From positions 1 to 7,636 of the forward strand of contig JAIRXI010000242.1 in assembly GCA_031268395.1 (NCBI GenBank): DNA of 7,636 nucleotides, given 5' to 3'. Made by a program: the position numbers and the translations under genes. This DNA comes from Tannerella sp. (lineage in GTDB: Bacteria; Bacteroidota; Bacteroidia; Bacteroidales; Tannerellaceae). The notes below the pieces were generated by a model, which worked only from the letters and a program-made list of their open reading frames with translations, was not told where the DNA came from and did no database searches. Below are positions 1 through 7,560 of the stretch, in pieces. How positions within the stretch are numbered: the first letter of the stretch is position 1; each line of letters begins with the position of its first letter.

Positions 1-103
1 ACCGGAGACCACTATAAAAACGGGGCGAGTCCGAAAAGCCAGACGATTAGGGCCAATCCTCGACGACGTTTGACAGAATCCTTACGGTACAGTGAGCCGA
101 ACT
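1..103. other. Window edge, no confident gene
   Basis: No gene can be called here. Plus-strand frame 2 is open from the window edge to a TGA at 71-73 and would end a protein in ...LGPILDDV. Frame 1 is open to a TGA at 164-166 but runs into the repeats that begin at 104. Either could be the 3' end of a gene that starts before the window. The frame 2 tail is the more plausible because it stops before the repeats. I recognise neither, and random open stretches of this size are common. Confidence 0.2.
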
Positions 104-189
104 GTCAATGGTGTGTTGACCGGGCGGTCAACACACCATTGACCGAGGCTTCAACACACCATTGACCGCCCGGTCAACACACCGTTGAC
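104..189. repeat. Short palindromic repeat cluster (GGTCAACACACCATTGAC family)
   Basis: Four copies of one 18-bp word are packed into 86 bases. An inverted copy at 104-121 and a direct copy at 126-143 form a perfect 18-bp inverted repeat around the 4-base loop GGGC. Further direct copies lie at 151-166 (first two bases missing) and 172-189 (one change, A to G). Each copy is itself a small inverted repeat, GGTCAA and TTGACC around a 7-base centre. The cluster could form a strong hairpin in DNA or RNA. No T-tract follows, so it is not a classic terminator. Its function is unknown; a REP-like repeat or a dense protein-binding site are both possible. Confidence 0.85.
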
Positions 190-249
190 TGGGCGGACAC
201 AGTGGCGAGGCTTGAAAGAGCGCCAAAACCGGGACCGGGAACCCCTGTA

Positions 250-295
250 GAGACGCCATTTATGGCGTCTTGGCGTCTCGGCGTCTCGGCGTCTC
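250..295. repeat. 8-bp tandem repeat GGCGTCTC with inverted copy
   Basis: GGCGTCTC is repeated four times without gaps at 264-295; the first copy ends in T instead of C. An inverted copy, GAGACGCC, lies at 250-257, so AGACGCCA (251-258) can pair with TGGCGTCT (263-270) around a TTTA loop. This looks like slippage-prone simple-sequence DNA in an intergenic region. No gene reads through it convincingly. Confidence 0.8.
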
Positions 296-487
296 TGCAA
301 AACCCGGCGGCGGAACCCCGAAAAGCCTTTGAGGGCGCGGGGGATTTTTATAAACAGCCAGAAGGCCGGTAACAGGCCGGAAAAGGCAATAACTGTCTGA
401 ACCTTGATTCGCTTGATGAAAGGATTCGCATGATCCCAACATGTCCAATAGACGCTTCCCCTGTTGAAAATTATAAATACACAATGC
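296..487. other. Intergenic stretch left of palindromic element 1
   Basis: No gene is visible. GGCCGG occurs as a direct repeat at 364-369 and 375-380. Positions 430-453 (ATGATCCCAACATGTCC...) match 4991-5014 in element 2 at 22 of 24 bases, so the repeat family of element 1 probably extends left to about 430. Short open frames here have low-complexity, repeat-derived translations and were not called. Confidence 0.5.
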
Positions 488-848
488 CCCCGTTCATCAT
501 TCATCGTTAAGAAAGACTCCCTGCCGGCACAAAACGGCCCGCAACGCACGAAGGCCCGTCCCGGCCAGGGACGGAATGTTGGTAGAAAACGGCCCGCAGC
601 AGAATCACCCGTCCCGGCCGGGACGGAATGTGGACGAAAAAGGGGGCACGGCGGACACCTGCCGGGGTGGTGTCCATCCACCTGTCTTACCTTGCGCACG
701 AAATAAGGCCGTTCCGACCACATTCCGTCCCAGCCGGGACGGGTGGTGTTCCTCGTGTTCCGTTTTCTGCCAACATTCCGTCCCTGGCCGGGACGGGCCA
801 TATTGCACTGCGAGCCGTTTTTCCCTTAACGATGAACGATGAACGGGG
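488..848. repeat. Large palindromic element 1 (MITE/REP-like)
   Basis: This is an imperfect inverted repeat of about 360 bp. Its ends, 488-511 and 825-848, are 24-base inverted repeats matching at 23 positions. Inside are four copies of the palindrome CCGTCCC-(4-5 bases)-GGGACGG. Copies at 556-574 and 609-626 are followed by AATGT; copies at 725-742 and 778-796 are in the opposite orientation and preceded by ACATT. The centre holds a hairpin, GGACACC (653-659) with GGTGTCC (669-675). A core at 608-743 is closely similar to 5075-5208 in element 2. No open frame of transposase type is present, so a non-autonomous mobile element or REP-type repeat is the best reading. I see no clear target-site duplication. 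Confidence 0.75.
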
Positions 849-854
849 TTTGCC

Positions 855-921
855 GGGCGCATTTCAGAATATCGTTTTTCATACCTGTGCCCGTCATTGC
901 ACGACAGGTTGAAATGCGCCC
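855..921. repeat. Nested inverted repeat upstream of the pyrG promoter
   Basis: GGGCGCATTTCA (855-866) is perfectly complementary to TGAAATGCGCCC (910-921). An inner pair, ACCTGT (883-888) and ACAGGT (904-909), lies directly against the right outer arm. The structure is a hairpin with a 16-base bulge on its left side. It lies 16 bases upstream of the pyrG -33 element, outside the predicted transcript, so any effect on pyrG would act at the DNA level. No T-tract follows. It may be another intergenic repeat or the scar of one. Confidence 0.7.
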
Positions 922-937
922 CAATGCATCCGACTTC

Positions 938-968
938 TTTCCGGTTCGGCGAAAAAATAGTATCTTTG
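938..968 (+). promoter_or_regulatory. Bacteroidota-type promoter for pyrG
   Basis: TATCTTTG at 961-968 fits the Bacteroidota -7 consensus TAnnTTTG exactly. TTTC at 938-941 is a near match to the -33 TTTG box with a 19-base spacer. Transcription would start near 973-977, giving a leader of only about 20-25 bases before the GTG start at 998. That is too short for an attenuator. The call rests on consensus fit and position. Confidence 0.7.
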
Positions 969-979
969 CCACTTCTTAA

Positions 980-2644
<1,665 letters not shown>

Positions 2645-2669
2645 GTTTGAAATTTTGAATGAATAGAAT

Positions 2670-4598
2670 ATGTCAGCAGATAAGAATACGGTGATCGGTT
2701 TTATACTGATCGGATTGGTTTTGTTCGTTTTTGGATGGTTAAACCGTCCGGACCCGGCGCAGCAGGAAGCCCGGCAGCGCTACCTGGACTCGCTGGCGCA
2801 GGTGGAATACGCGCGGCAACTGGAAGAACAGGCCGGGAAAGCGGCGCTGCCGGCGGCGGCGCTGGACACGGTGCAGGCAGCCCTGCCCGATTCCGTCCGC
2901 GAGGCGCAGCGCATCCAGGCATACGGCGTGTTTGCGCCGGCAACCGAAGGCACGGAAGCGTTTGTCACGCTCGAAAACGACCGGATGGAATTGAAAATCA
3001 CCAGCAAGGGAGGCCGTATCTACTCGGCCCGCCTCAAGGAATACAGGACGTTCGACGAACGTCCGCTGATCCTTTTCGACGGAGAAAGCGAGTCGTCGTT
3101 CGGCCTGACGCTGGTATCGGCCACCAACCGCGTGGTCAACACGGACGAACTGTATTTCACGCCGCTCGAAAGCGCCGACAGCCGCTCGGTGGTGATGCGT
3201 CTGGCCATGGGCGGAGAGAGTTACATGGATTTCCGTTACACGCTAAGCCCGGACGACTACCTGCTGCAATTTTCCATTCAGGGCGTGGGACTGAACGGCA
3301 TCCTGTCGCCCAATACCAATTCGCTCGACATCCGGTGGCGCCAGAAAGCACGGCAGCTGGAACAGGGAAGGAAATACGAAAACCAGTACACCGGCCTGTA
3401 CTACAAATATGCCTCCGATGACGTGGAGAGCCTGAACGCAGGCAAGGACGACGAGGAGCAAATCGGCAACCGCCTGAAATGGATTGGCTGCAAAAACAAG
3501 TTTTTCTCGACGGTATGGATTGCCGACGACTCCTTTTTTGCCACCCGCCTCCAGTCGAAGCAGCTGACAGAGCCGGACTACCTGAAGGAATTTACGGCGA
3601 CCACGTCGGTGGCGTTCGATCTGACGGGCAGAGATCCGGTTTCGTTCCGCTACTACATTGGCCCGAACCAGTATCAGCTGCTGCGAACCTACGACGAAGG
3701 TCTTCCCTCCGACCAGGCGCTTGAACTGGACAAACTGGTGCCGCTGGGCATGAAGTTCCTGCGGCCGGTCAACAAATATTTCATCATACCGGTTTTTGAT
3801 TTCCTGGGAAAGCATATTTCCAACTACGGGCTGATCATCTTCCTGCTGACGCTGATTGTGAATATCATCCTGTTTCCGCTGACCTACAAGTCGCTCATGT
3901 CGTCGGCCCGCATGCGCGTGCTGCGTCCGCAGGTCGAGGCCATCAGCGCCAAATACCCGAAACAGGAACAGGCGATGGAACGCCAGAAGGCGACAATGGA
4001 CCTCTACAGCCGGGCGGGGGCAAGTCCGATGAGCGGCTGCCTGCCGATGCTGCTGAAAATGCCGATTCTCTTTGCGCTCTACCAGCTGTTTCCCACTTCA
4101 TTTGAACTGCGTCAGAAAAGTTTCCTGTGGGCAAAGGACCTGTCGACGTTTGACCCGGTGATTACGTGGGATTTTAATATCCCCTTTATCTCTTCCATGC
4201 TGGGCAACCATCTGAGCCTGTTCTGCCTGCTGGTGACGGTTGTCAATCTGGTGTACAGCAAATTCAGCATGGACATGACCAATACCGGGCAGCAGCAGAT
4301 GCCGGGCATGAAAATGATGATGTACTTCATGCCGCTGATGATGCTGTTCTTTTTCAACCAGAGTTCCTCCGGACTGAGCTATTATTTCCTGGTATCGATG
4401 CTGATCACCATTGGCCTGACGTTTTCATTCCGTTTCTTTGTCAACGAGAAGGAACTGCTGCTGAAACTGGAAGAAAACAAGAAAAAGCCGAAGAAGAAGT
4501 CAGGCTTCATGCAACGCCTCGAAGAGGCGCAGCGCATGCAGCAGGAGCAGTTGCGGAAGCAACAGCAGCAGCGTGCCGGCCAGCACCGGAAGCGATAA
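2670..4598 (+). CDS. yidC: Membrane protein insertase YidC
   Basis: YidC inserts and folds inner-membrane proteins, alone or with SecYEG. The 642 residues fit the long Gram-negative form. TM1 is at about 7-24, followed by an Ala/Gln-rich linker and the periplasmic P1 domain (about 93-350). The conserved insertase domain has TM2 about 385-404, a charged cytoplasmic hairpin 405-455, TM3 about 456-475, TM4 about 505-529, TM5 about 548-563 and TM6 about 569-590. The tail (600-642) is rich in Lys, Arg and Gln, which suits ribosome contact. Residue 398 in TM2, equivalent to E. coli Arg366, is Asn instead of a basic residue. ATG at 2670 is preceded by A-rich sequence, gives TM1 near the N-terminus, and lies 25 bases after pyrG, so the two are probably co-transcribed. 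No convincing terminator follows. Confidence 0.97.
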   Translation: MSADKNTVIGFILIGLVLFVFGWLNRPDPAQQEARQRYLDSLAQVEYARQLEEQAGKAALPAAALDTVQAALPDSVREAQRIQAYGVFAPATEGTEAFVTLENDRMELKITSKGGRIYSARLKEYRTFDERPLILFDGESESSFGLTLVSATNRVVNTDELYFTPLESADSRSVVMRLAMGGESYMDFRYTLSPDDYLLQFSIQGVGLNGILSPNTNSLDIRWRQKARQLEQGRKYENQYTGLYYKYASDDVESLNAGKDDEEQIGNRLKWIGCKNKFFSTVWIADDSFFATRLQSKQLTEPDYLKEFTATTSVAFDLTGRDPVSFRYYIGPNQYQLLRTYDEGLPSDQALELDKLVPLGMKFLRPVNKYFIIPVFDFLGKHISNYGLIIFLLTLIVNIILFPLTYKSLMSSARMRVLRPQVEAISAKYPKQEQAMERQKATMDLYSRAGASPMSGCLPMLLKMPILFALYQLFPTSFELRQKSFLWAKDLSTFDPVITWDFNIPFISSMLGNHLSLFCLLVTVVNLVYSKFSMDMTNTGQQQMPGMKMMMYFMPLMMLFFFNQSSSGLSYYFLVSMLITIGLTFSFRFFVNEKELLLKLEENKKKPKKKSGFMQRLEEAQRMQQEQLRKQQQQRAGQHRKR

Positions 4599-4632
4599 AA
4601 CCGTCCGGCACGCATCTTCGGGCCTGCCGATG

Positions 4633-4663
4633 TTGGAAATTGCAGAATTTTCATGTAATTTTG
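4633..4663 (+). promoter_or_regulatory. Promoter of tRNA-Leu
   Basis: TAATTTTG at 4656-4663 matches the -7 consensus TAnnTTTG exactly, and TTG at 4633-4635 is the core of the -33 box with a 20-base spacer. A start near 4668-4672 would leave only a few leader bases before the tRNA at 4676. The tRNA can therefore be transcribed independently of pyrG-yidC, although read-through from yidC is not excluded. Confidence 0.75.
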
Positions 4664-4675
4664 CCCCGTCAAACG

Positions 4676-4757
4676 GCGGTTGTGGTGTAATTGGTAGCCA
4701 CGCCAGACTTAGGATCTGGTGCTGAAAGGCGTGGGGGTTCGAGTCCCTTCAGCCGCA
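4676..4757 (+). tRNA. tRNA-Leu (anticodon UAG)
   Basis: An 82-base tRNA. The acceptor stem GCGGTTG (4676-4682) pairs with CAGCCGC (4750-4756), including one G-T wobble, and the discriminator base is A (4757). The anticodon stem CCAGA (4703-4707) pairs with TCTGG (4715-4719) around the loop CTTAGGA, giving anticodon TAG at 4710-4712, which reads CUA and other CUN leucine codons. The extended variable arm is the class II form expected for leucine. The T-loop TTCGAGT is present. The 3' CCA is not encoded (CGG follows) and must be added by nucleotidyltransferase. Confidence 0.95.
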
Positions 4758-4815
4758 CGGAAACAGGAGGGCAGAAAAGAACAGACTCCCGGGATTACCT
4801 CCTTTACCCAATGTT

Positions 4816-4901
4816 CACGGTTTTCTGGGGTCACCCGTAAAACCTGTGTGCTGAAAAAGCCGGCACACGTTCGGCGTATGGCATGGCCGGTTTCGCCGGC
4901 C
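4816..4901. repeat. Cluster of three hairpins after tRNA-Leu
   Basis: Hairpin A (4816-4848) pairs CAC-GGTTTT-GGGT with ACCC-AAAACC-GTG, about 13 base pairs with small internal loops. Hairpin B pairs GTGTGC (4846-4851) with GCACAC (4863-4868); it shares GTG 4846-4848 with A, so the bases of the two stems compete. Hairpin C pairs GGCCGG (4885-4890) with CCGGCC (4896-4901) around TTTCG. None is followed by a T-tract on either strand. They may help to end or process transcripts in this convergent spacer, or be repeat remnants. The rest of 4758-4940 holds no gene I can support. Confidence 0.55.
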
Positions 4902-4940
4902 TGTGCGGCGGGACGCATCCCTTCGGGCCAATGAACCTCA

Positions 4941-5285
4941 TTTCCACCTCCTTTTAATAACAAAACAACCTCAGTAGCGCGGGGGAATATATCATCCCAA
5001 CATGTCCATTAGACACATCCCGTCGTGTCCGGAAGAGGGCCTGCCGGAAAAAAACAGCCCGCAACGCAATATAGCCCGTCCCAGCCGGGACGGAATGTGA
5101 ACGAAAAAGGGGTACGGCGGACACCTGCCGGGGCTGTGTCCATCCACTTGTCTTACCCTGCGCGAAATAAGGCCCTTCCGACCACATTCCGTCCCTGGCC
5201 GGGACGGGCCGTTTTTTCCGACAGGCCCTCTTCCGGACACGACGGGGAAGTTAATGGACATTTTGGGATTAAAAGGAGGTGGAAA
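4941..5285. repeat. Large palindromic element 2 with perfect terminal inverted repeats (MITE-like)
   Basis: The 345-bp element has perfect 18-bp ends: TTTCCACCTCCTTTTAAT (4941-4958) and its complement at 5268-5285. A second inner pair, 5020-5043 with 5222-5245, is perfectly complementary over 24 bases and begins CCGTCGTGTCC. Two copies of CCGTCCC-(4-5 bases)-GGGACGG lie at 5076-5093 and 5189-5207 in opposite orientations. A central hairpin pairs GGACAC (5119-5124) with GTGTCC (5136-5141). The core 5075-5208 closely matches 608-743 of element 1. The left arm carries about 35 extra bases (4959-4993). No transposase frame is present. The flanks show no clear target-site duplication. It lies between the tRNA and the end of the convergent lipoprotein gene. 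Confidence 0.85.
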
Positions 5286-5324
5286 ATAAAAAGGCGGAAT
5301 TTCCCGCCGGGAAACTCCGCCTTT
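5283..5324 (-). terminator. Rho-independent terminator of the lipoprotein gene
   Basis: AAAGGCGGA (5290-5298) pairs with TCCGCCTTT (5316-5324), and inside it TTTCCC (5300-5305) pairs with GGGAAA (5309-5314) around a 3-base loop, with one A-C mismatch between the stems. On the minus strand the hairpin is followed by TTTATTTT, the classic form. It lies about 25 bases beyond the stop codon of the minus-strand gene. Its T-tract overlaps the last bases of palindromic element 2. Confidence 0.9.
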
Positions 5325-5349
5325 CGGTGTTTAACATCAAATCAATTTA

Positions 5350-7041
5350 TCATCTCACCAAGCTCGTGAACGCCGAATCCGCTGCATATTTTGCAAATTC
5401 GAGATCAAGCCCTGCTTCCTTTGCCAGCGCCGGTTTCTTGGCGATGGCGGCTTTCAGGTTGCTGATGACGCCGGCCGTATCGTTCGTCCGGGCGGCAACG
5501 ACAGCCTTCAGGTAGTCGGTGATGGCATCCGGAGCGGCCACGGCATTCAGTGTCTGGGACGCTTTGCTGTAATCCCTGGTCAGGACTTGCGCCAGCGCTG
5601 CATTGTTGCTTTTGGTTGCGCCAAACGAACTGACGGCCTTGGCATATTCACCCTGTTCCAGATAGAGTACGCCCAGCGCTTCACCCAGTTCGGGTACGCT
5701 CGATGCGCCGCCGATCAATTGCTGCGCCTTGGCGATGTCGCCCTTTGTGAGGGCAATCAGTCCCAGGTTGACGTTCGATTCGCTGCTGTTCTTTACGCCG
5801 TTGGCCTTGTTGAACAGTTCTTCCGCTTTGGCCAGGTCGCCGGCGGCAAAACGTTGCGTGCCGAGGTTGTTCCATGTGCGGTAGTCGTTCGCAAACAACT
5901 GGGTCGACTTCGTGTAGATGGATTCCCGGTCGGTCGCGTTTTTCGTCAGGGTGGCGGCATACAGCAGTTCTTCGATATTCAGTGCACCTGCATTGTTCTG
6001 TGCCAGGCTGCTGATTTCTTCGTCGCTCTTGCCGATGATTTCAATGTTGGCAATCAGGCGCGAACGGCGCAGCTGCGGGAGGACTTCATCGGCCAGCGCT
6101 TTGAATACCGACGAAATGTTCTTGATTTCGCGTTCTCTTTCTTCCGGATCTTTGTACATGGAGAGTACGCGCAGCACGAGATCCTTGTCCTGAAGGTTCG
6201 ATTTCGATACCAGTGCCTGGAAACCTTCCCAGTCCTGGGCTGTGTAATGCGCATCTACCGGCAGGTCGATCTTGCGTTTCTTCAGTTCCTTCGCCAGATA
6301 TTTGGACGTGTTGGTTTCACGTTTTCCGGCCAGTGCATCGTTCAGTTTCACGCCTCCGTCGGGAGAAGCATAGGCTGAAATTTCGAGGGCGACGTTCTGG
6401 TTCGGCGCTTCATACGCATTCTCAACCAGGTCTTGCCAGTCTTTTATTTCTCCCTTGCTCAACTCTTTCGAGCGCAACTCGGCCTGCTGGATCAGGAAGA
6501 GGATGTTTGCATCGTAGGCTTCCTTGATGATCCGCTGGAACTTGTCCGGGCCGATGGCGGGGGTAGCCGTGCCTGCGTCGGCCAGGGCCGACGTGGCCAC
6601 TACACCGTCTGCGATCTTGATATCCGGCAGTTTGACGGTTTTGTTTTTGATTTTTGCATCGAAGGTCAGGTACAGCTCCGATTTTTTCATTTCGGGTTTA
6701 TACTTGAAGGTCGATTTCATCGTCACGTTTCCACCCGCACTGTAAGGAATGGGCTGATTGTTGGCTTTCACCTTTTCTCCCTGATACGTGTATGCCGTGC
6801 CCCACGTTTCTCCCGAGGCATAGCGAAGTACCGGAGTAATGGTTACAACGGCATTTTTGTTAAACCATTTGGCCGGATAAGTGACACTGATGGTAACAGG
6901 CACCTGTCCGCCTATGGCTTCAAGTGGTTGAGGATCAGCTTTGATATACTGTTCCGACAACGGTTTCAACTTCCCCGAACAGGAAGTAAACGCAAAGATA
7001 GCGGCCATTGCGAAGAATGGCAATAAAGTTTTTTTTCTCAT
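5350..7041 (-). CDS. Envelope lipoprotein with OmpA-like and TPR regions
   Basis: A 563-residue predicted lipoprotein. The signal peptide MRKKTLLPFFAMAAIFAFTS ends at lipobox FTSC, with Cys21 as the lipid site. C-S-G-K follows, without the acidic residues that direct Bacteroidota lipoproteins to the surface, so it probably faces the periplasm. Residues 30-145 look beta-rich. Residues 218-255 (ISAYASPDGG, then a Lys/Arg-rich helix) resemble part of an OmpA-like peptidoglycan-binding fold, though degenerate. Residues 385-535 contain about four to five TPR-like helix pairs, for example 388-416 and 450-474. I recall similar proteins in Bacteroides and Parabacteroides, mostly annotated as TPR or hypothetical; the exact role is unknown. 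A scaffold between outer membrane and cell wall is an inference. It has its own promoter and terminator, so it is probably monocistronic. The stop is TGA at 5350-5352. Confidence 0.9.
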   Translation of the reverse strand: MRKKTLLPFFAMAAIFAFTSCSGKLKPLSEQYIKADPQPLEAIGGQVPVTISVTYPAKWFNKNAVVTITPVLRYASGETWGTAYTYQGEKVKANNQPIPYSAGGNVTMKSTFKYKPEMKKSELYLTFDAKIKNKTVKLPDIKIADGVVATSALADAGTATPAIGPDKFQRIIKEAYDANILFLIQQAELRSKELSKGEIKDWQDLVENAYEAPNQNVALEISAYASPDGGVKLNDALAGKRETNTSKYLAKELKKRKIDLPVDAHYTAQDWEGFQALVSKSNLQDKDLVLRVLSMYKDPEEREREIKNISSVFKALADEVLPQLRRSRLIANIEIIGKSDEEISSLAQNNAGALNIEELLYAATLTKNATDRESIYTKSTQLFANDYRTWNNLGTQRFAAGDLAKAEELFNKANGVKNSSESNVNLGLIALTKGDIAKAQQLIGGASSVPELGEALGVLYLEQGEYAKAVSSFGATKSNNAALAQVLTRDYSKASQTLNAVAAPDAITDYLKAVVAARTNDTAGVISNLKAAIAKKPALAKEAGLDLEFAKYAADSAFTSLVR

Positions 7042-7120
7042 AATGAATGCAATTTAGTTAATATTGTTTGTTCGTTCTTCTTATATTAATGCAATAAAGT
7101 TTATTTTTCCCATTTGCGTG

Positions 7121-7151
7121 CAAAGCTAAAATTTTTTTCTGTAAACAGAAA
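7121..7151 (-). promoter_or_regulatory. Promoter of the lipoprotein gene
   Basis: Read on the minus strand, TAGCTTTG (7128 to 7121) matches the -7 consensus TAnnTTTG, and TTTC (7151 to 7148) sits at the -33 position with a 19-base spacer, the same arrangement as at pyrG. Transcription would start near 7113-7117, giving an A/T-rich leader of about 75 bases. A short inverted repeat at 7137-7150 overlaps the -33 region. Confidence 0.7.
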
Positions 7152-7174
7152 GCCTGGATAGATAAAATTATCCA
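7137..7174. promoter_or_regulatory. Possible operator: two inverted repeats at the lipoprotein promoter
   Basis: TTCTGT-AA-ACAGAA (7137-7150) is a 6+6 inverted repeat overlapping the -33 box. TGGATA-gataaaat-TATCCA (7155-7174) is a second 6+6 repeat just upstream of it. The spacing and position fit binding sites for dimeric regulators, but short inverted repeats are common in AT-rich DNA, so this is only a candidate. Confidence 0.3.
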
Positions 7175-7225
7175 CCTTAACTCTAATTAACTATATAACG
7201 CCTTCTATTTGATGTAGAAGCATCT

Positions 7226-7256
7226 ATTTTTCCTGCCTGTCGTGGCAGCGAAAAAT
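7226..7256. repeat. Hairpin left of the tandem array
   Basis: ATTTTTC-CTGCC (7226-7237) pairs with GGCAG-GAAAAAT (7244-7256, with one bulged C at 7249) around the loop TGTCGT. The T-tract precedes the stem and the A-tract follows it on both strands, the reverse of a terminator. Part of it, TGCCTGTCGTGGCAG (7234-7248), recurs with one change at 7563-7577 on the other side of the array. Confidence 0.6.
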
Positions 7257-7281
7257 GAGGGTTCCGCTGTTTTTTTCGGAA

Positions 7282-7560
7282 GGACGGTCTCTCGCGACGC
7301 GCGGGAAGGCGTCCTCACACATAGGACGGTCTCTCGCGATGCGCGGGAAGACGTCCTCACACGTAGGACGGTCTCTCGCGATGCGCGGGAAGACAGCCAC
7401 ACATGTTGGCTGGTCTCTCGCGATGCGCGGGAAGGCAGCCACTCATGTTGTCTGGCCTCTCGCGATGCGCGGGAAGGCAGCCACACATGTTGGCTGGTCT
7501 CTCGCGATGCGCGGGAAGACAGCCACACATGTTGGCTGGTCTCTCGCGATGCGCGGGAAG
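7282..7560. repeat. 42-bp tandem hairpin array, 6.6 copies
   Basis: Six full units start at 7282, 7324, 7366, 7408, 7450 and 7492, exactly 42 bases apart, and a partial seventh covers 7534-7560. Each has a conserved core containing CTCTCGCGATGCGCGGGAAG and a linker of about 19 bases. The linkers are of two kinds, CGTCC-(9)-GGACG (two) and CAGCC-(9)-GGCTG (four, one with GTCTG), so both sides change together and stay paired. The core can also fold (CTCGCG/CGCGGG around ATG). It is not CRISPR because the linkers are nearly identical within each kind. The 42-base period keeps a minus-strand frame open (7205-7600), which I do not accept as a gene. Its function is unknown. Confidence 0.9.

Noticed and set aside
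151..801. Long minus-strand open frames through element 1 (up to 216 codons)
   Set aside because: They run through palindromes and simple repeats, give Arg/Pro/Gly-rich translations without domain features, and overlap equally long frames on both strands.
4606..4629. Terminator after yidC (CGGCA pairing with TGCCG)
   Set aside because: Only five base pairs, a 14-base loop and no T-tract.
4941..5285. Insertion sequence with its own transposase
   Set aside because: It is far too short for any transposase, and no frame inside shows catalytic motifs; only the non-autonomous element reading remains.
5587..6378. 263-codon plus-strand open frame within the lipoprotein gene
   Set aside because: It is antisense to a well-supported gene with signal peptide, promoter and terminator, and has no recognisable domain.
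7226..7256. Bidirectional terminator
   Set aside because: The hairpin is strong, but the T-run precedes the stem and the A-run follows it on both strands, the reverse of the required order.
7282..7560. CRISPR array (conserved core of about 23 bases alternating with linkers of about 19)
   Set aside because: The linkers are of only two nearly identical kinds with inverted-repeat ends, shorter than usual spacers, and no cas gene or leader is seen. A tandem repeat is the better reading.
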